Positions 35,434 to 47,311 of a stretch of DNA of 64,000 nucleotides are shown here, in pieces. This stretch comes from Dastarcus helophoroides. Lineage: Eukaryota; Arthropoda; Insecta; Coleoptera; Bothrideridae. The notes beneath the pieces are model-generated. The model was not told the DNA's origin, made no database searches, and worked only from the letters and a program-made list of their open reading frames with translations. Location: contig CM053326.1 of NCBI GenBank assembly GCA_028583605.1, positions 8,006,587 to 8,070,586 of the forward strand, given 5' to 3'. Numbering within the stretch: the first letter of the stretch is position 1; every line of letters starts with the position of its first letter. The translations under genes and the position numbers were made by a program.

Positions 35434-36171
35434 CAGTAAAACCCCGCTTAACTGTAGGTTCCAACCAATTAGAGCGTTATACGAAACAGCGTTAAACGAG
35501 GTCATCTCTTCATGTACTTAATGGGGTTAGGGTAAAACAATTGTAAAAAGCAAGTCATCATTCATGTTTAGATCATTAGGATTCTTCTGCATTTCTAATT
35601 TTCCGCTTTCTCATCAAGAAGGCGCCTAATGTCATTTGTATTTTTCTTGAGTGCCCTATAAGAAGTTGTAAGCATGTGGGAAAGGCATTCATGGCACCTT
35701 GTCTTGCCTTTGAACCCCTATCAAAATCTGTTTCATTTTCAATGAATTGGTTGACAATTTCTGTTATAGTGGCTAACCTGGTTTTTAGAAATGCCCTTGA
35801 AAATATTTTTGTTCTTCAGAATCACTATTTTTAATATTTTTGTGTTGTTCTTGATCCACTATTTCTTTCAGCTCATCATCAATATTTCGTTGATGTTAGC
35901 GTTTGTTTCGCTAATTCGACTATTTCGTTCATATCAACAGAGTTTCTAGTGTCACCGTCCTCGTTTCGATCTTGCCAAATATTTTTACACACTCCGTTCA
36001 AACCTTTTTCCGAAATCTCATTAAAAAAAATTATATATGTATGTTGTATGTACTTTAAATTTAAGGGAAGCCCAATGGTGCCTGCAATTTTCAGGTAATC
36101 TCATTATTCCAATAAAAAAGCGTTAAACCCAAACAGCGCTAAACGGAGCAGCGTTAAGCGGAGTCTTACTG
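35434..36171 (-). mobile_element. Tigger/pogo remnant, 738 bp
   Basis: Ends CAGTAAAACCCCGCTTAAC and (inverted) CAGTAAGACTCCGCTTAAC, both bordered by TA (35432-35433 and 36172-36173). The minus-strand interior keeps a broken transposase C-terminal region, including NIDDELKEIVDQEQHKN, ENETDFDRG-like and MNAFP-like scraps, with stops and frameshifts. The DDE catalytic part is gone. It inserted into the right arm of the inverted duplication. Confidence 0.75.
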
Positions 36172-36212
36172 TATAACGGTTCTACTCGTCTCTCTGCTAG
36201 CGACCTACAGCA

Positions 36213-36478
36213 GGCTCCCTTTAAAGTTGCGCTCACCGGACTGGATCGACCGTTAAAGTTGCTACTCCCCTACCATCCTTACCATTGTCGGAAAATGTAT
36301 ATGTTGTATTGCTCCTTGTGCGGTTAAGTGGGTTATACTCAAAAGTGGCGCTAAAACTTGGAAGTCTAATTCGTCGTTCGAAAATTAGAGAGGAGGTTTA
36401 TCCGCGCAACCTTAGCGATCGTATCTTGTCAACTTTAATGAGCGGACAACTTTAACGGGCGCAACTTTAGCGGGAGTC
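36213..36478. mobile_element. Small foldback/MITE, 266 bp
   Basis: Inverted ends: GGCTCCCTTTAAAGTTGCGC on the left, and on the right the complement of GACTCCCGCTAAAGTTGCGC. Further TTAAAGTTG units occur inside in both orientations. GC-richer than its surroundings. No coding content and no clear target duplication. Confidence 0.6.
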
Positions 36479-38811
36479 CGATCTGTATTACTGTTTACTT
36501 ACTCTATCCGTGATAGACTTATACCGGTATGCTGAGATTTTAATGCAAACTCGTCCCGTGCGCACAGATTGTCGTTACCTGCGAGCGAAACAAATATGCG
36601 ATGCAGAACATTGCTAACATGCTATCATTTTGGCAAATATCTCCGATATTTATCAACCAAAAGTTTTTTTTTGTTGTATTCAAGGTAAACAGATTTATTA
36701 ATCAAGATATCGCAAGGGGTATTTTACTATTTGAAATTTTAAAGCTGGGGTTGCTAGCTCTTAGGGGTGAAGAAGTGGGGAATTGAAAAATATATGTTTA
36801 AGTGACAATTTCAAAATAAAAATCTACATGTCCGAGCATTTTTTTGAAATATGTTTGTTCGCGGTTTTATAGAATTTATTCGTTACTTCAGGAAGCACGG
36901 TATAATGCAAACATCTGGGCTTTTGCATCACGTACTACATTACAAGATGCGCCTCGACATACCGGTATAAGGCTATCGTATACTTTACTACTAACTCATA
37001 AATATTTCTGTTTATATTTTTTATCTCTTAACTCTGGAAGTTATTTTTTTCTGTTATAAAACTGCTTTATCTTTAAGATTAGAATCTAAGGCACTGGAAA
37101 CATGATGAATTAGGAACTTCAAGATGGCTATTGTGGGGGCATTTTTAGAAATGGACGAAAAATGTTTTGAACATTTACTCACTTTAATTGAAGTCAGAAG
37201 AAGAAAATCTTAAAATTACATAAAGTTTTAAGAGGAATTAATAACATTATGAAGATTTCTTTTAATATTTTTCTATGATCGAAGTTTAATGTATCCTTCT
37301 CATGTTGCTGAGTTAACTATTCCTTTATTCAAACAAGTTCCGTGAACAGCTGCCTGTGAAGCACTTGTTGATCTAAATATAAAAGTAAGATTGTTTTAAA
37401 ATATTTGAATCTTTAAACTTGAGTAATTCGAAACGAAAACTGTAGTAACTCATTATTGGCAGTTTTGAGATAATTCAAATTAAAGTATTTATATAATCCC
37501 AAAATGTCGGTACATTGAAAACATATTTTTATGAAATATTTTGAAATTTGATATGCAAATATAAAAGGTACATAGTGTGATAGGTTTTTTAATATGCAGT
37601 AACTTAAAATATATAAATCAAAGACTAGATCGTATACAAATCTAGAAGATATAAAAATTATAAATATTAATTTTAATTTACAAAATATCAAATTTTTATT
37701 TTTTTATTACAATTTGAAAACAAAAACAAACACTTATGTTATAGTTTTAAGTTTTCACTTCTGTCGGCAGTTTTCATAACTGCCCAATTTTCTTTATTAG
37801 TCAGAAGCTTGATGTAGTGCTTCGAAATCTTGTAAAGGGTTCTACATATAAGAGTGAATACCACTAAAAAAGAAATTAGATAATTCTCGGATGATACCAA
37901 ATCATTTTTCTCCTATATCTCGTTTATAACCGTTAAACTATAAACAAAAAATACAACAAGAGATGTTAAGAAGAAGTTTCTATAAATATTTGCTATGACC
38001 GGACCTGGCTTCGCTTTCCAGCGTCGTCCGTGTTTTTATCAGTAGTTTGTTTCTAACACCGAAATTTTTGATATGTCTTGTTGTATTTATTGTAAAAAGA
38101 GTTTAATAATCATAAAAATTGAAGAATTCGTTACAGTAAAGGTTCAAAATGTCTTTAACTAGTTTAAATGAAAGTACTGAAAAAAAAAAATTTATATTTA
38201 TTAGGTAATAATTTAATACAGAAGTGGCGGTGTCTTAAATAAGGAGTTCAGAGGTATCGTTTAAATTAATAATGATAACTAACTGAATGAAGAATTTTTC
38301 AGAAAATAATTAATTTTATGTCCATTTTGAAAAAGTCTTTACATCATATTATAAAAAATAATTATAATTTAATTAGACATTTATGTGCTTGCAGTCTGTA
38401 TTCAGTTAATAGCGAGGCTTGAAAAATATTTTAAACTGGTATTTCATTTATACAATTATACGTTGATTTTGGTAATATAAGCGATTAATGAGAGAATGAT
38501 TTAAATAATTATACAATTTAATTTTACTTTTCAGGCATATATATCATTGGTATATGTGGTGAAAAAAAAGTAATTTTTTTACTATGTTTTTACATTGGAC
38601 TGATATGAATAATATTTTTCAAAATCTCCAAGTTTATGAAAACAGAAAATAAAAACAACGAATGTTATGCAATAACATAGGAAAAGAGTCTATTCCCGGA
38701 GGAAATCTAACGTACAACTATCGAGTTGTTGGAAGAGGAGCACAGGCCCAAACTAGCTGAGCTAGTATGCCATTATGTAATTCTGAACTATAGTTATTTT
38801 TGTTTATTCTA

Positions 38812-41791
38812 CAAGGTGATTCTAAAAGTAATGTCATAAATTTAGGATCGTATTTTAGAGCCCAAAATAAGACTAAAAGTCTATAAACATATGTCGTAAA
38901 ATGCTTCGTTTGCGAGTTACAGGGTGTGGAAAGTTACTTCTCGATTATAGTTTTTTATTAATAGTTCCGAAACCTGTACAGAGTTGACACAACTCTATAA
39001 CTTATTGTGCCATCTTCAAAAATCTAAGAACTAATTAACAGAACTTAACCAGGGGTGGGTATATCCAAAGGGGCGCGCACTTTTGTTGCAGTTTAGTAAC
39101 AAAAATATAAACTACAAAGGTTTTTACGTAAAAAAGGAGCTCCTACTGAAAGGGTCTAGCCCTACTTCCATAGCGAAGTTGCCCCCACCGGGAACATATA
39201 CCGTGATTACATTACGTACAGAATGTCATTAGAAATTAATATAGGTGGATTTCCTTATTCTATCTTTGTTTACCAAGGAAATAATTGAAGTAAACCTTGC
39301 TCAGGCACCTTTTTTTTCTAAGCAATCTATCTGCTAAACTATTAGAGGTAGCGAAGGAAAACAAACTCTTTGTGATAATACATTTCAGGATCCATTTTAT
39401 AATTTTTTAGTGGGGCTAGCCCCCTGGAAATATCAGTAAAACACAAATAAAAATTTTCAATATTAATTTCTATAATGTCTGTTAAAGTGACCACATTACA
39501 AAAAATTCAGAAAATATATTCATATGTCATCTAACAGCATACCAAATTTCATTAAATTCCTGTTGGTCCAACATGTCAAAAAAAATTAATATATCTGCAT
39601 ATAATATCTAAGCCTGCTGGAGAATTGTTTTCCATATGTCTAAATAACTGCTTTGTTTTAAAGAAAATGAAAATGGAAGTTTGCATGCTACAGGGTATAC
39701 TTCCTAATATATCTTCAAATAAAATTAATGAAATTTAAAAAGTAACCTATGGTTGCAAAGACAATAAAAAAAAACAAGTTTGATGTGCAACTTGAATCAT
39801 AGCAGGGGGTTGCATTTAAAACTATAAAATGTACTGCAAAATATGGTTCCTTGCCAAAATTAATCTAACTATTTTCTCATTTTGTCGCAAAACAAAATCA
39901 CAAACTTTATCGGACTGTGTTATGTTTTTGTTAAGTCACCCCGTGTATGAATTGTTATAAATTTGCAAAAATCATCTCCTGCGTTCAGTTGTACATTCTT
40001 TGGTATTTAGTGATTACTTTAAAGTTTTATTTTTTTAAAACCTTAAGAAACAGTGGCGTACAATTTATGCCATATAAAAGTTTAATGTTAATACCCTAAC
40101 GTACGCCCCTGGCGTTTAAAAAAACTGAATAAATGCAGAAGTTAGCCTTTAAAGTACTGATAATGTGTAGCAAATTCCATGAAGCTAATTCAAAGGGCTT
40201 TCGAAATATAAATAAAACTAACTTTATTCTCCTCTATAATGAAACAGCTTGCAACTTGGAAGTAAAAAATATTAGTACTTAAATTAATATGAACTTTTAA
40301 TCCTCAAGCAATCTGAAAAAGTATTTTACTCAATATAAAAACGTTTGCAAAGTAGTATAACAATTATATTTATTTCAAATATACGAGGCAACAGGCGCAG
40401 AGGTTATGGGTAGACATATTTAATTTTTTGGAGATGTTGCACCACTTGGATTTTAACGAAACTTGGTACGCTGGTAGAAGACGAACGGACACATTTTTCA
40501 TACGTTTTGTTGAGTGGTCACTTAAAGAATTAATACTTAAAATTTTTATTTGTATTTTATTAATATTTGTAGGGGGCTAGCTCCCCCAAAAATATTTATA
40601 AAATAAACCCTAGAGTGTACCACCAGTACACCACCAGTTTGTTTTGCTTTGCTACCTTTAATAGTTTAATAAATATGTCGCTTCTAATGCACAGACCAAT
40701 AGGTTTAAACATTTATTAAATTCGAAGTTTGGAAACCAAAGACCGGTTTCAATCTTGTTAGATCTTGTCAGTTTGGTATATCCAACTCGAATGCTAACAA
40801 ATGTTCCGACAAATAAGTAAGTCGCTAAAAAAAAAGGTGCCTGAGGAAGGTTTTTTTAATTATCTCCTTAGCAGCCGAAGATGGAGGGGGAAAATTGACA
40901 TATAGTAATTACTAATGTGACCCTATACGTTATGAGATAGATCACGACACAGGTTCCCGGTGGGGGCAATTTCACTAGACCTTTAGTATTGTTAAGGGTT
41001 CTCGGGTAAAATGCATTTTTATATCTCGATGTATTAAAAACGCTCGCCCAAAAATCCCGGATGTGACACATAGTTGGCTTTAAAATGAAGGAAAATAAAA
41101 TTACTTCAAATGTGCTGTTGAAACAAATTATTTTTAACTAATATTTAACTAAGTTTAAGTAATATTTAAGTAGAAAAATGTTTCGTAAATATCTAACAAA
41201 TCACGAATTTAAAAATTTTAGCTTTTATTTACAGAAATTGCTCAAGGAAGCCACCGGTGACAAGAAAACATGGAAATACTAATGCTGTTTATTTTCTTTC
41301 ATTTCAATGCCAATTATCTGTTGCATTTGATATTTTTAGGCAAGCGTTTTTAATGCATCTAGATAATAAAAATGCACTTTACTCAAAAACCGTTGACAAT
41401 ATTAAATCTCACTAAGAGTATCTTTTTTTATGTAAAAATGCTTGTAGTTTATATTTTCGTTACTAAAGGGCGAAAAAGTGCACACAAAATAAATAAGGCA
41501 CGTTTTAAGCACAACCCCTCTGGATATGCCCGCCATTGGTTCAGTTCCATTAGTTAATTCTTTTATTTTTGAAAAGGGCACCAAAAAGTATGGAGCTGTG
41601 TCAAATTTTATTTAATTATCTGTACACGTTCCGCAACTATTAATAAAAAACTATAATCAGGAAGTAATCTTCCACGCCCTTTAACTCGGAAACGAAGCGT
41701 TTTACGATATATGTTTATATAGACTTTTTGTCTTATTTTGGGCTCAAAAATACGGTCCTGAATTTATCATACTATTTTTGGAATTACCCTG
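38812..41791. mobile_element. 2.98-kb element with about 190-bp terminal inverted repeats
   Basis: The left end (TA)CAAGGTGATTCTAAAAGTA and right end GGAATTACCCTG(TA) are inverted, with TA on both sides (38810-38811, 41792-41793). The arms agree for about 190 bp through GCCCAAAATAAGAC, AAAAGTCTAT and TATAGTTTTTTATTAATAGT. The interior has no transposase that I can read. It contains the decayed hammerhead at 40736-40775. Single arms of this family also occur at 16489, 20252 (inverted) and 51002. Confidence 0.65.
40736..40775 (-). ncRNA. Decayed hammerhead ribozyme motif
   Basis: The minus strand reads CCAAA, CUGACAA, stem II GAUC-UAACAA-GAUU, GAAA, CCGGUC, UUUGG. Stem I (CCAAA/UUUGG), stem III (palindrome ACCGGU) and the GUC cleavage triplet are intact. 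The core has one lesion: A where the invariant G8 should be (CUGACAA instead of CUGACGA). G8 acts in catalysis, so this copy should be inactive. Related to 13799-13844 and 47791-47833. Confidence 0.55.
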
Positions 41792-41793
41792 TA

Positions 41794-42890
41794 TAAACTT
41801 ATAATAAATTTTTTCACTTCAGTCGGGCATTATTAATCACACATTCAAATGAATGACTACTGTCTGCGACATACATATTTGGTCAAATAGGTGAAAGCAT
41901 TTCAAGGCTTTTCGAACCATATAGTAATATTTATTTTTAAATAAAAAACCAAATTTAGCTGAAGGATAAAATGTAGATTAACTTTATCTTTTATATTATT
42001 TCATTTAGATGAATATTTTAGGAGTTTCGGAGTTAGCACTAGTTTATTAAATTGCACGCCACGCAAACCTTAAATTGTGTTAATCATCGACTTATTGCGA
42101 TCAACACAGCTATTAGTTCCATACATATTTGGATTGATTGTACAAAAAGTTTGTATAGCTGAAAATAGACAATTTTTTATTTTTAATTATAACATAAGTC
42201 GAATAAAATGATTTAATTTGGCCTGTTGACTGTACACTGTGATAATTGGTACGGAATCCTAATTGGGCGAGCCCGACTTGTTTTTGGCTGAATTATTTTT
42301 CCATATAGTCTCCGTTGTTTACTGTGAGTAGAGAAAGGAAGCTAGTAACAATGTCATCTCATGATATCAAAGTAGCCCCATCTTAAATTAGATATCCAGA
42401 AAGTCTTCTCATTCGAAAATAGAATCGATAATACGTCAAATAACTGATCAGGTAGTTGTCCAAAACAGGGTAAAATGTCATTATAATAAGTACGCTAATG
42501 AGCAATAGGTTACAACTTTATCGAAACTTCTCAAAATTCTCGTTTCGTTCTCGTTTATTGCTTTCATCTTGCAGTATTTTAAAATCCTGGTTGGCTAGAA
42601 ACTAATTAGCTGCATAAAATCTATCCTACTATATTTTAAGTTATAGATTTATATTGTCAAGGTTTAGACTATGATATGCTTGACAACTATTTATGGTTTA
42701 ACGTTAGAGTTTTAACCATTTGGTCAGAAGAACAAAACTATTCGGCCAATTTTATATTTACTTTAACACTAGCACCAGCTTTGATCATCGTTGCATAGAA
42801 TTTTCACGAAAAAGACAAAATTAGACTCATTACCTTGTAAAATGCTATATAAAAAAAATAGTGACTAACGGCTTTAAGTTGGAAGTGTAT
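41794..42890. other. No gene seen
   Basis: AT-rich intergenic DNA without recognised repeat ends or coding signature. Confidence 0.45.
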
Positions 42891-42953
42891 ACAACCACCG
42901 TACCATGCTGACGAGGCCAAGGAAGGCCGAAACTAGTCTATGGTTGCGGTTGT
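42891..42953 (+). ncRNA. Complete type I hammerhead ribozyme, single copy
   Basis: Plus-strand order: stem I 5' part (ACAACC, internal loop, ACCAUG), CUGACGA (42908-42914), stem II GGCC-AAGGAA-GGCC, GAAA (42929-42932), palindromic stem III ACUAGU, cleavage triplet GUC with C17 at 42938, and stem I 3' part (UAUGGU, UGC, GGUUGU). Every invariant core base is present, and both halves of stem I pair on either side of an internal loop, as in Penelope-type hammerheads. It differs in stem sequences from the array ribozyme at 23.5 kb, so it is a separate lineage. No flanking reverse transcriptase or second copy is visible. Confidence 0.85.
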
Positions 42954-45403
42954 ACATATTTTCAATTTTAAGCACGTTTAACTGTTTAATTACAGAACAT
43001 TTGATTGGTCAAAACTAGATGAAAGTAAAGTCACGCCGAGGACGTTTGTATCTATGGATGTTGCGATGCAACCCGTGATACAAGCTTTGCCTCATCTACG
43101 TGAACTTTGCAATTGCATTTTAATTTTCATTAGATTCTAATGAAATTAGATTTCAATTGCATCTTAATAAACTTGTACATATTCGTATATACAAGGCTTA
43201 TTATCTCAGCAGTGTAGGTATACATTTATATATGCGCCTGTATTCTTTTTAAAAATAAATAAGAAACAACAATGTAAGAACAACGTAAAATTGAGGACGA
43301 GACCCGAATTACACTTTAATATTTAGGGAGGCAGCAGCGTTACGAAGCCACTAAAAATGTGCTCTCCAGCAACATAAAAATGGAGATAGTATCGATCATC
43401 CCAGAGAAGTTTCGCAGAAATCACGTTTCTTAAAAGTGCACTTTCTGACACATGTTACACGGCTAACATGCCGACATTTCAGACTCTTAAAAACGCACCT
43501 GGAAGGCTTGCGGCGGTAATGGCATCTCAAGCTCGCTATTCTTCGGTAACAATCCCCCGCGTTAATAAACGATGAAGGGCTTTGATGTAAGACATCGCGT
43601 GTCTGCCTAAATGATATGAGAAATGTGGAGCTTTCATAAAGTCACGTAGGTAACTTACCTAAGAAGTAAGGAGTTAAACTATGTGAGATCTAGGAGCAGA
43701 TATGAATCTTAATTGTTCACCATCTTATATGCTCTAATTAATAGGCTATTCAGCACACGTTGCTTTTCTATAACTATAACGTTGAAGACGGTGGCATCAA
43801 GGTATTAAGTGTTAATGTTATCCAGTTGGAAATGTGTCTAAAACTAACTTTTTATTAGTTGGAGTCATTATTTACATAATGTAAGATCAAACAAAACCGT
43901 TTTTAAAGTTTTTGCCTTTTAATCGTCTGTACCTCTGGTAATAACTTGGGAATGACTAATCTAACTTGATGAAACCTTCACTTGAAATTACAGTATTATT
44001 TTATGTCCTCTACAATTAATGTTTAAATTTCTGGTAATTGCGGGCGCTCTATTTATACTTTTCAAAAACACAGATTTTTTTTGTACTTACAGAGTTCTCC
44101 ATTTTTTGGTCGAAATATGTAAAATACGGGAGATCTGGTAACTGTAAGCTACGTCAAAACAAGTAAAAAGAATACTCTTAAATGCGGGATCGAGTGGAGA
44201 AGGAAAGATTAATTGATATTATATTTATTTCTGCTTTGATCATTTCGTAATTGAACAATGCCAGGGATGGATAATTTCCATTTAAACGGCCAAATCATGT
44301 ACAACGCAAAGTCAGTCAAAAGTTCCACGTCGGTTGTGAGGTCGCAAGTCAACTACTGTGACTAACTTTAAATGGCATCCTACAGTAAGTGACATCTTGT
44401 TTAAAAGATCTATTCAGTCATACTAATTTTGTTTTGGTTTCCAGTTGTTTCGATGGAATATATAAGACAAAATTGTAAAATTTCAAAGTTGATCGCTAAA
44501 TTAATAGAGTTGACCGATATCAAATGAATTTTCAACTATATAGACCCAGTAACATTAACATTAGTGGCAATGTTATGAGAGCTAAGTACGTAGCTAAATA
44601 ATTAATTCATTTATAGTAAAATGAAGATGGAAGGAAACTCCATATTAAAATGGGAAATATAAATACCCTTATAATCGATAAGGCTCTTGGTATTTTATTT
44701 ACGATTTAGACAATATTTGATGTTCGACTGTAGCAGGTGCATACAACAGTTTTGTACTTTATTTGTAGGAATTTATTGTCATTCCAGCCAACACTGGACC
44801 GGCACGGATGGAGTTGAATAGTCAACGTAAACGTCAGACCGGGGCGTGCTTTATCGTCCGAAGAGGATTGATGGCACATAAACTTTTATAACGCTTTATA
44901 GATATTTTCATGCCTAAACTGCCAAACCACAACCCATCCCATTTTAATTATTTTCAGACATTCTTTCGCCGAAAATACACGCCATAAAAAATTCCACCAC
45001 TCCCGGAAATGCCATTCAGTTAACGAGAATATCAAGTAAATCAAATGATCTCCAAAACCTACCTTAGTAAAGTTGCTTTTTTGATACTAAATTAATTTAT
45101 TTAGTTTTTTTAGTTTACTTATTAAGTTTTCCTTAATGCTATATGCATTTGAAAATTATTTAAGAATGCATTAATTTTATTAAACTCACCAAAAGTGAAG
45201 TTTAACTAGAAACATTGTTACCTCTAATATATTACTATATCAGTACGTATTCCCTATAAAAACGAATGTTTATTTATCGAATCTTCTCACAATTCTTTGT
45301 TAAAATTTTAAACTAAAAATGTCGAAAATTTTTTTCATAAATTTAGCACGCAACTTTGATTTTAAAATAAAAATTTTGAGTAAATTGAATACTCTTTTCA
45401 GGT
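42954..45403. other. Intergenic, with an unassigned GC-richer block
   Basis: The part from about 43300 to 43600 is noticeably less AT-rich (for example GGCTTGCGGCGGTAATGGC) but shows no open frame, RNA fold or repeat that I recognise. The remainder is ordinary AT-rich DNA. Confidence 0.4.
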
Positions 45404-45860
45404 TTGGACTTCATTCCCAAAGCACATTTTGGCTCTTTTAGATTCAATTCAAATTCTGTCGAAACTGGAGCACAAGTGGATGGTTGGCGACTCGTCTCTC
45501 TTTTAGAAGTACTTTTATGGGAGGTGCTCTCGAATAATAGGATTGATCCTCCCAAGGGTAAGATTTTTAAGGCTTACAAGACAGTCAGAGACAGAAAATT
45601 CCTGAGCTGTCCAGTTTGACACAGTGAGAACCTTTGTCTGCGGAGATTCCTTTTCTATACAACTTTCAAGCTATGAAATTCGTTACCAAATAGAGTTTTT
45701 CTCAAAAATTGCAGCCTATCCTTATTTAAAAAGGCGATTCATAGCCATCTATCCTGATTTCTGCATATTACTTTCAGTGCTTCGAATAGGGTTCCCCTTT
45801 CCGAGTAAATTAAATTTAAAAAAATCTATAGCCCATTATATAAATAATTATTTCTAATTT
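45404..45860 (+). pseudogene. LINE 3' fragment, decayed
   Basis: Plus-strand frames contain LLDSIQILSKLEHKWMVGDS, FYGRCSRIIGLILP-like and YLKRRFIAIYPDF segments. These parallel the C-terminal tail of the LINE fragments at 8130-8650 (LLDSIQRRA) and 58530-58760 (CLKRRFIAIYLCF). Frames shift at least twice. The element is 5'-truncated and lies just downstream of the hydrolase gene in opposite orientation. Confidence 0.65.
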
Positions 45861-46162
45861 TTCTCATAATCTGACACTTTTACAGAATTTAGAGTTCTAA
45901 TTTGAATTTTAAATATTTTGATTTTTCAATCGAAGCTTCAAGTATTTTTTCCACTCGTAAAAGAGTAACCTTTTAAAATCTTGGAGCATTGTGAGCAGAA
46001 GGAAATAAAGATAAATAGCGATAAACTAAGCTTCTAAACGAGGCTTATTGATTTAAATTTAAGTTAACATATTTTCTTCAAATATCTTAATTATGAAATT
46101 CTGACTTAAACGATTAAAATTTGGTTTAATCTCGACTGTTAATAGATAAGATTAGGTACTTC

Positions 46163-46168
46163 TTTATT
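46163..46168 (-). terminator. Candidate poly(A) signal of the hydrolase gene
   Basis: Minus-strand AATAAA about 260 bases beyond the hydrolase stop codon at 46429. It is an AT-rich region where chance AATAAA is common, so this is only a plausible assignment. Confidence 0.35.
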
Positions 46169-46428
46169 TTAACGTCGTCGTAATTTTCGAATGAATTACA
46201 ATCGAAAGTGTACTGGTGATTACTCATATAAATTGCTATTACTTTTGATTTCCTCATCAGATTTCGCATTTATAATCCCGCTGTCCGAAGGAATATTAAA
46301 GCTCTGTTTAATGAAAAGATCAAATTTTGGACACATCGATTTGGAATGTGGGGTAAAATAAAATTAAAAAAATCTTTTGAATTAATTTAATGTATTAACT
46401 ATCAAAATATTTTAAACCATTTTTTATG

Positions 46429-47226
46429 TTAGATAGCTTTCTCAACAAAATGTTTGCTTAGAAAATTAGTTAGAGAAGGCGCAATACGTTCCGGATTATG
46501 AAGGTGCTCATGATGTATGCCTTCAACAGTATGAAGAATAAATTCCTTAGAAGACACCTTTAAAACAGAAGAAACTTTTTCTAAGTGATCTTTATCTAAA
46601 TAAAACCATTTGAATGTGCTCTCGCTATGAGTAACGAACATAGGACAATTAATACTTTTCGAGTTTTCAATAACTTCATCTTTAGACCAATTATGTCGTA
46701 TCCAACCATTTAGTCTGGGATCTCTCACTACATGATACCTCTCTGGCCATTCTTCGCATTTTCTAGTATTTCGATTTAAAATATAGTGACTGTATTCCCA
46801 TTTACAGAATCTTTCGTCAACGAATTTTTTTAGTTCGTTCCATTTATATGTTCGACTTTTAGTTCCTGAAAACACTTGGGAGTCTCTTTTTAGAAAGTCA
46901 TCCAGGCCTTGTCCACAATGGGCAGCATTATTTGGCCACAACACCGGCTTGTACAAATCGAAACAAACTAGAAGGTCAACGGTTTTGGGCAAAAACATGG
47001 TGTAAATGAATGACTGTATAGCTCCAAGTGAATGTCCCATTAAAGATACACTGTTCCAGTTAAAATGTTTCATTATATATCTTATTAATATTGGTACATT
47101 TAGGTCGCTGTAGTACATTCCCCGAGGAAGCCAACTTGAATAGCCATGCCCAGGTAAATCTAGCGCCAGTACACTTAAGTTCGATGGTAGTAACGGTATT
47201 ATTCTGTCGAATGTTCCACTGTTATC
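46429..47226 (-). CDS. SERHL/kraken-family serine hydrolase, exon 2 (C-terminal)
   Basis: This exon encodes residues 65-329 of a 329-residue alpha/beta-hydrolase. An AG acceptor at 47228-47227 joins it in phase 0 to the exon at 53551-53742. The junction completes the family signature HGWQDNSGTFD, which supplies the oxyanion-hole HGW. Further marks are LDLPGHGYSSWLPRG, the nucleophile elbow GHSLG (Ser130), and a histidine-rich stretch IHHEHLHNPER near residues 301-311 that should hold the catalytic His. Family length (about 310-330) matches. SERHL/kraken proteins are predicted hydrolases, in flies linked to gut detoxification or peroxisomal/cytoplasmic sites; the natural substrate is not known. 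There is no signal peptide, and the C-terminus EKAI is not a peroxisomal PTS1. The stop is TAA at 46431-46429. The reading is intact, with no lesions. Confidence 0.92.
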   Translation of the reverse strand, partial: DNSGTFDRIIPLLPSNLSVLALDLPGHGYSSWLPRGMYYSDLNVPILIRYIMKHFNWNSVSLMGHSLGAIQSFIYTMFLPKTVDLLVCFDLYKPVLWPNNAAHCGQGLDDFLKRDSQVFSGTKSRTYKWNELKKFVDERFCKWEYSHYILNRNTRKCEEWPERYHVVRDPRLNGWIRHNWSKDEVIENSKSINCPMFVTHSESTFKWFYLDKDHLEKVSSVLKVSSKEFILHTVEGIHHEHLHNPERIAPSLTNFLSKHFVEKAI

Positions 47227-47311
47227 CTGAAAAATAAAATTCTAGTGTTAGTCTCTTCAAATTGTGTGTCCAAAAAGTATGAGATATTGACTGTAAATTT
47301 GGGAATACATA

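Larger units (their letters stand above)
35050..38160 (-). repeat. Right arm of the large inverted duplication
   Basis: Reverse complement of 27055-28620, stretched by insertions: a Tigger remnant (35434-36171), a 266-bp foldback element (36213-36478) and further unmatched DNA to about 37080. The inner part (35050-35440) contains GGCGCAGTGGTAGAGCA on the minus strand, close to a tRNA A-box. No convincing B-box follows, so a tRNA-derived SINE origin is only a possibility. Confidence 0.55.

Noticed and set aside
46250..46275. CTGATGAGGAAATC on the minus strand
   Set aside because: No stem II can form between the core-like string and GAAA.
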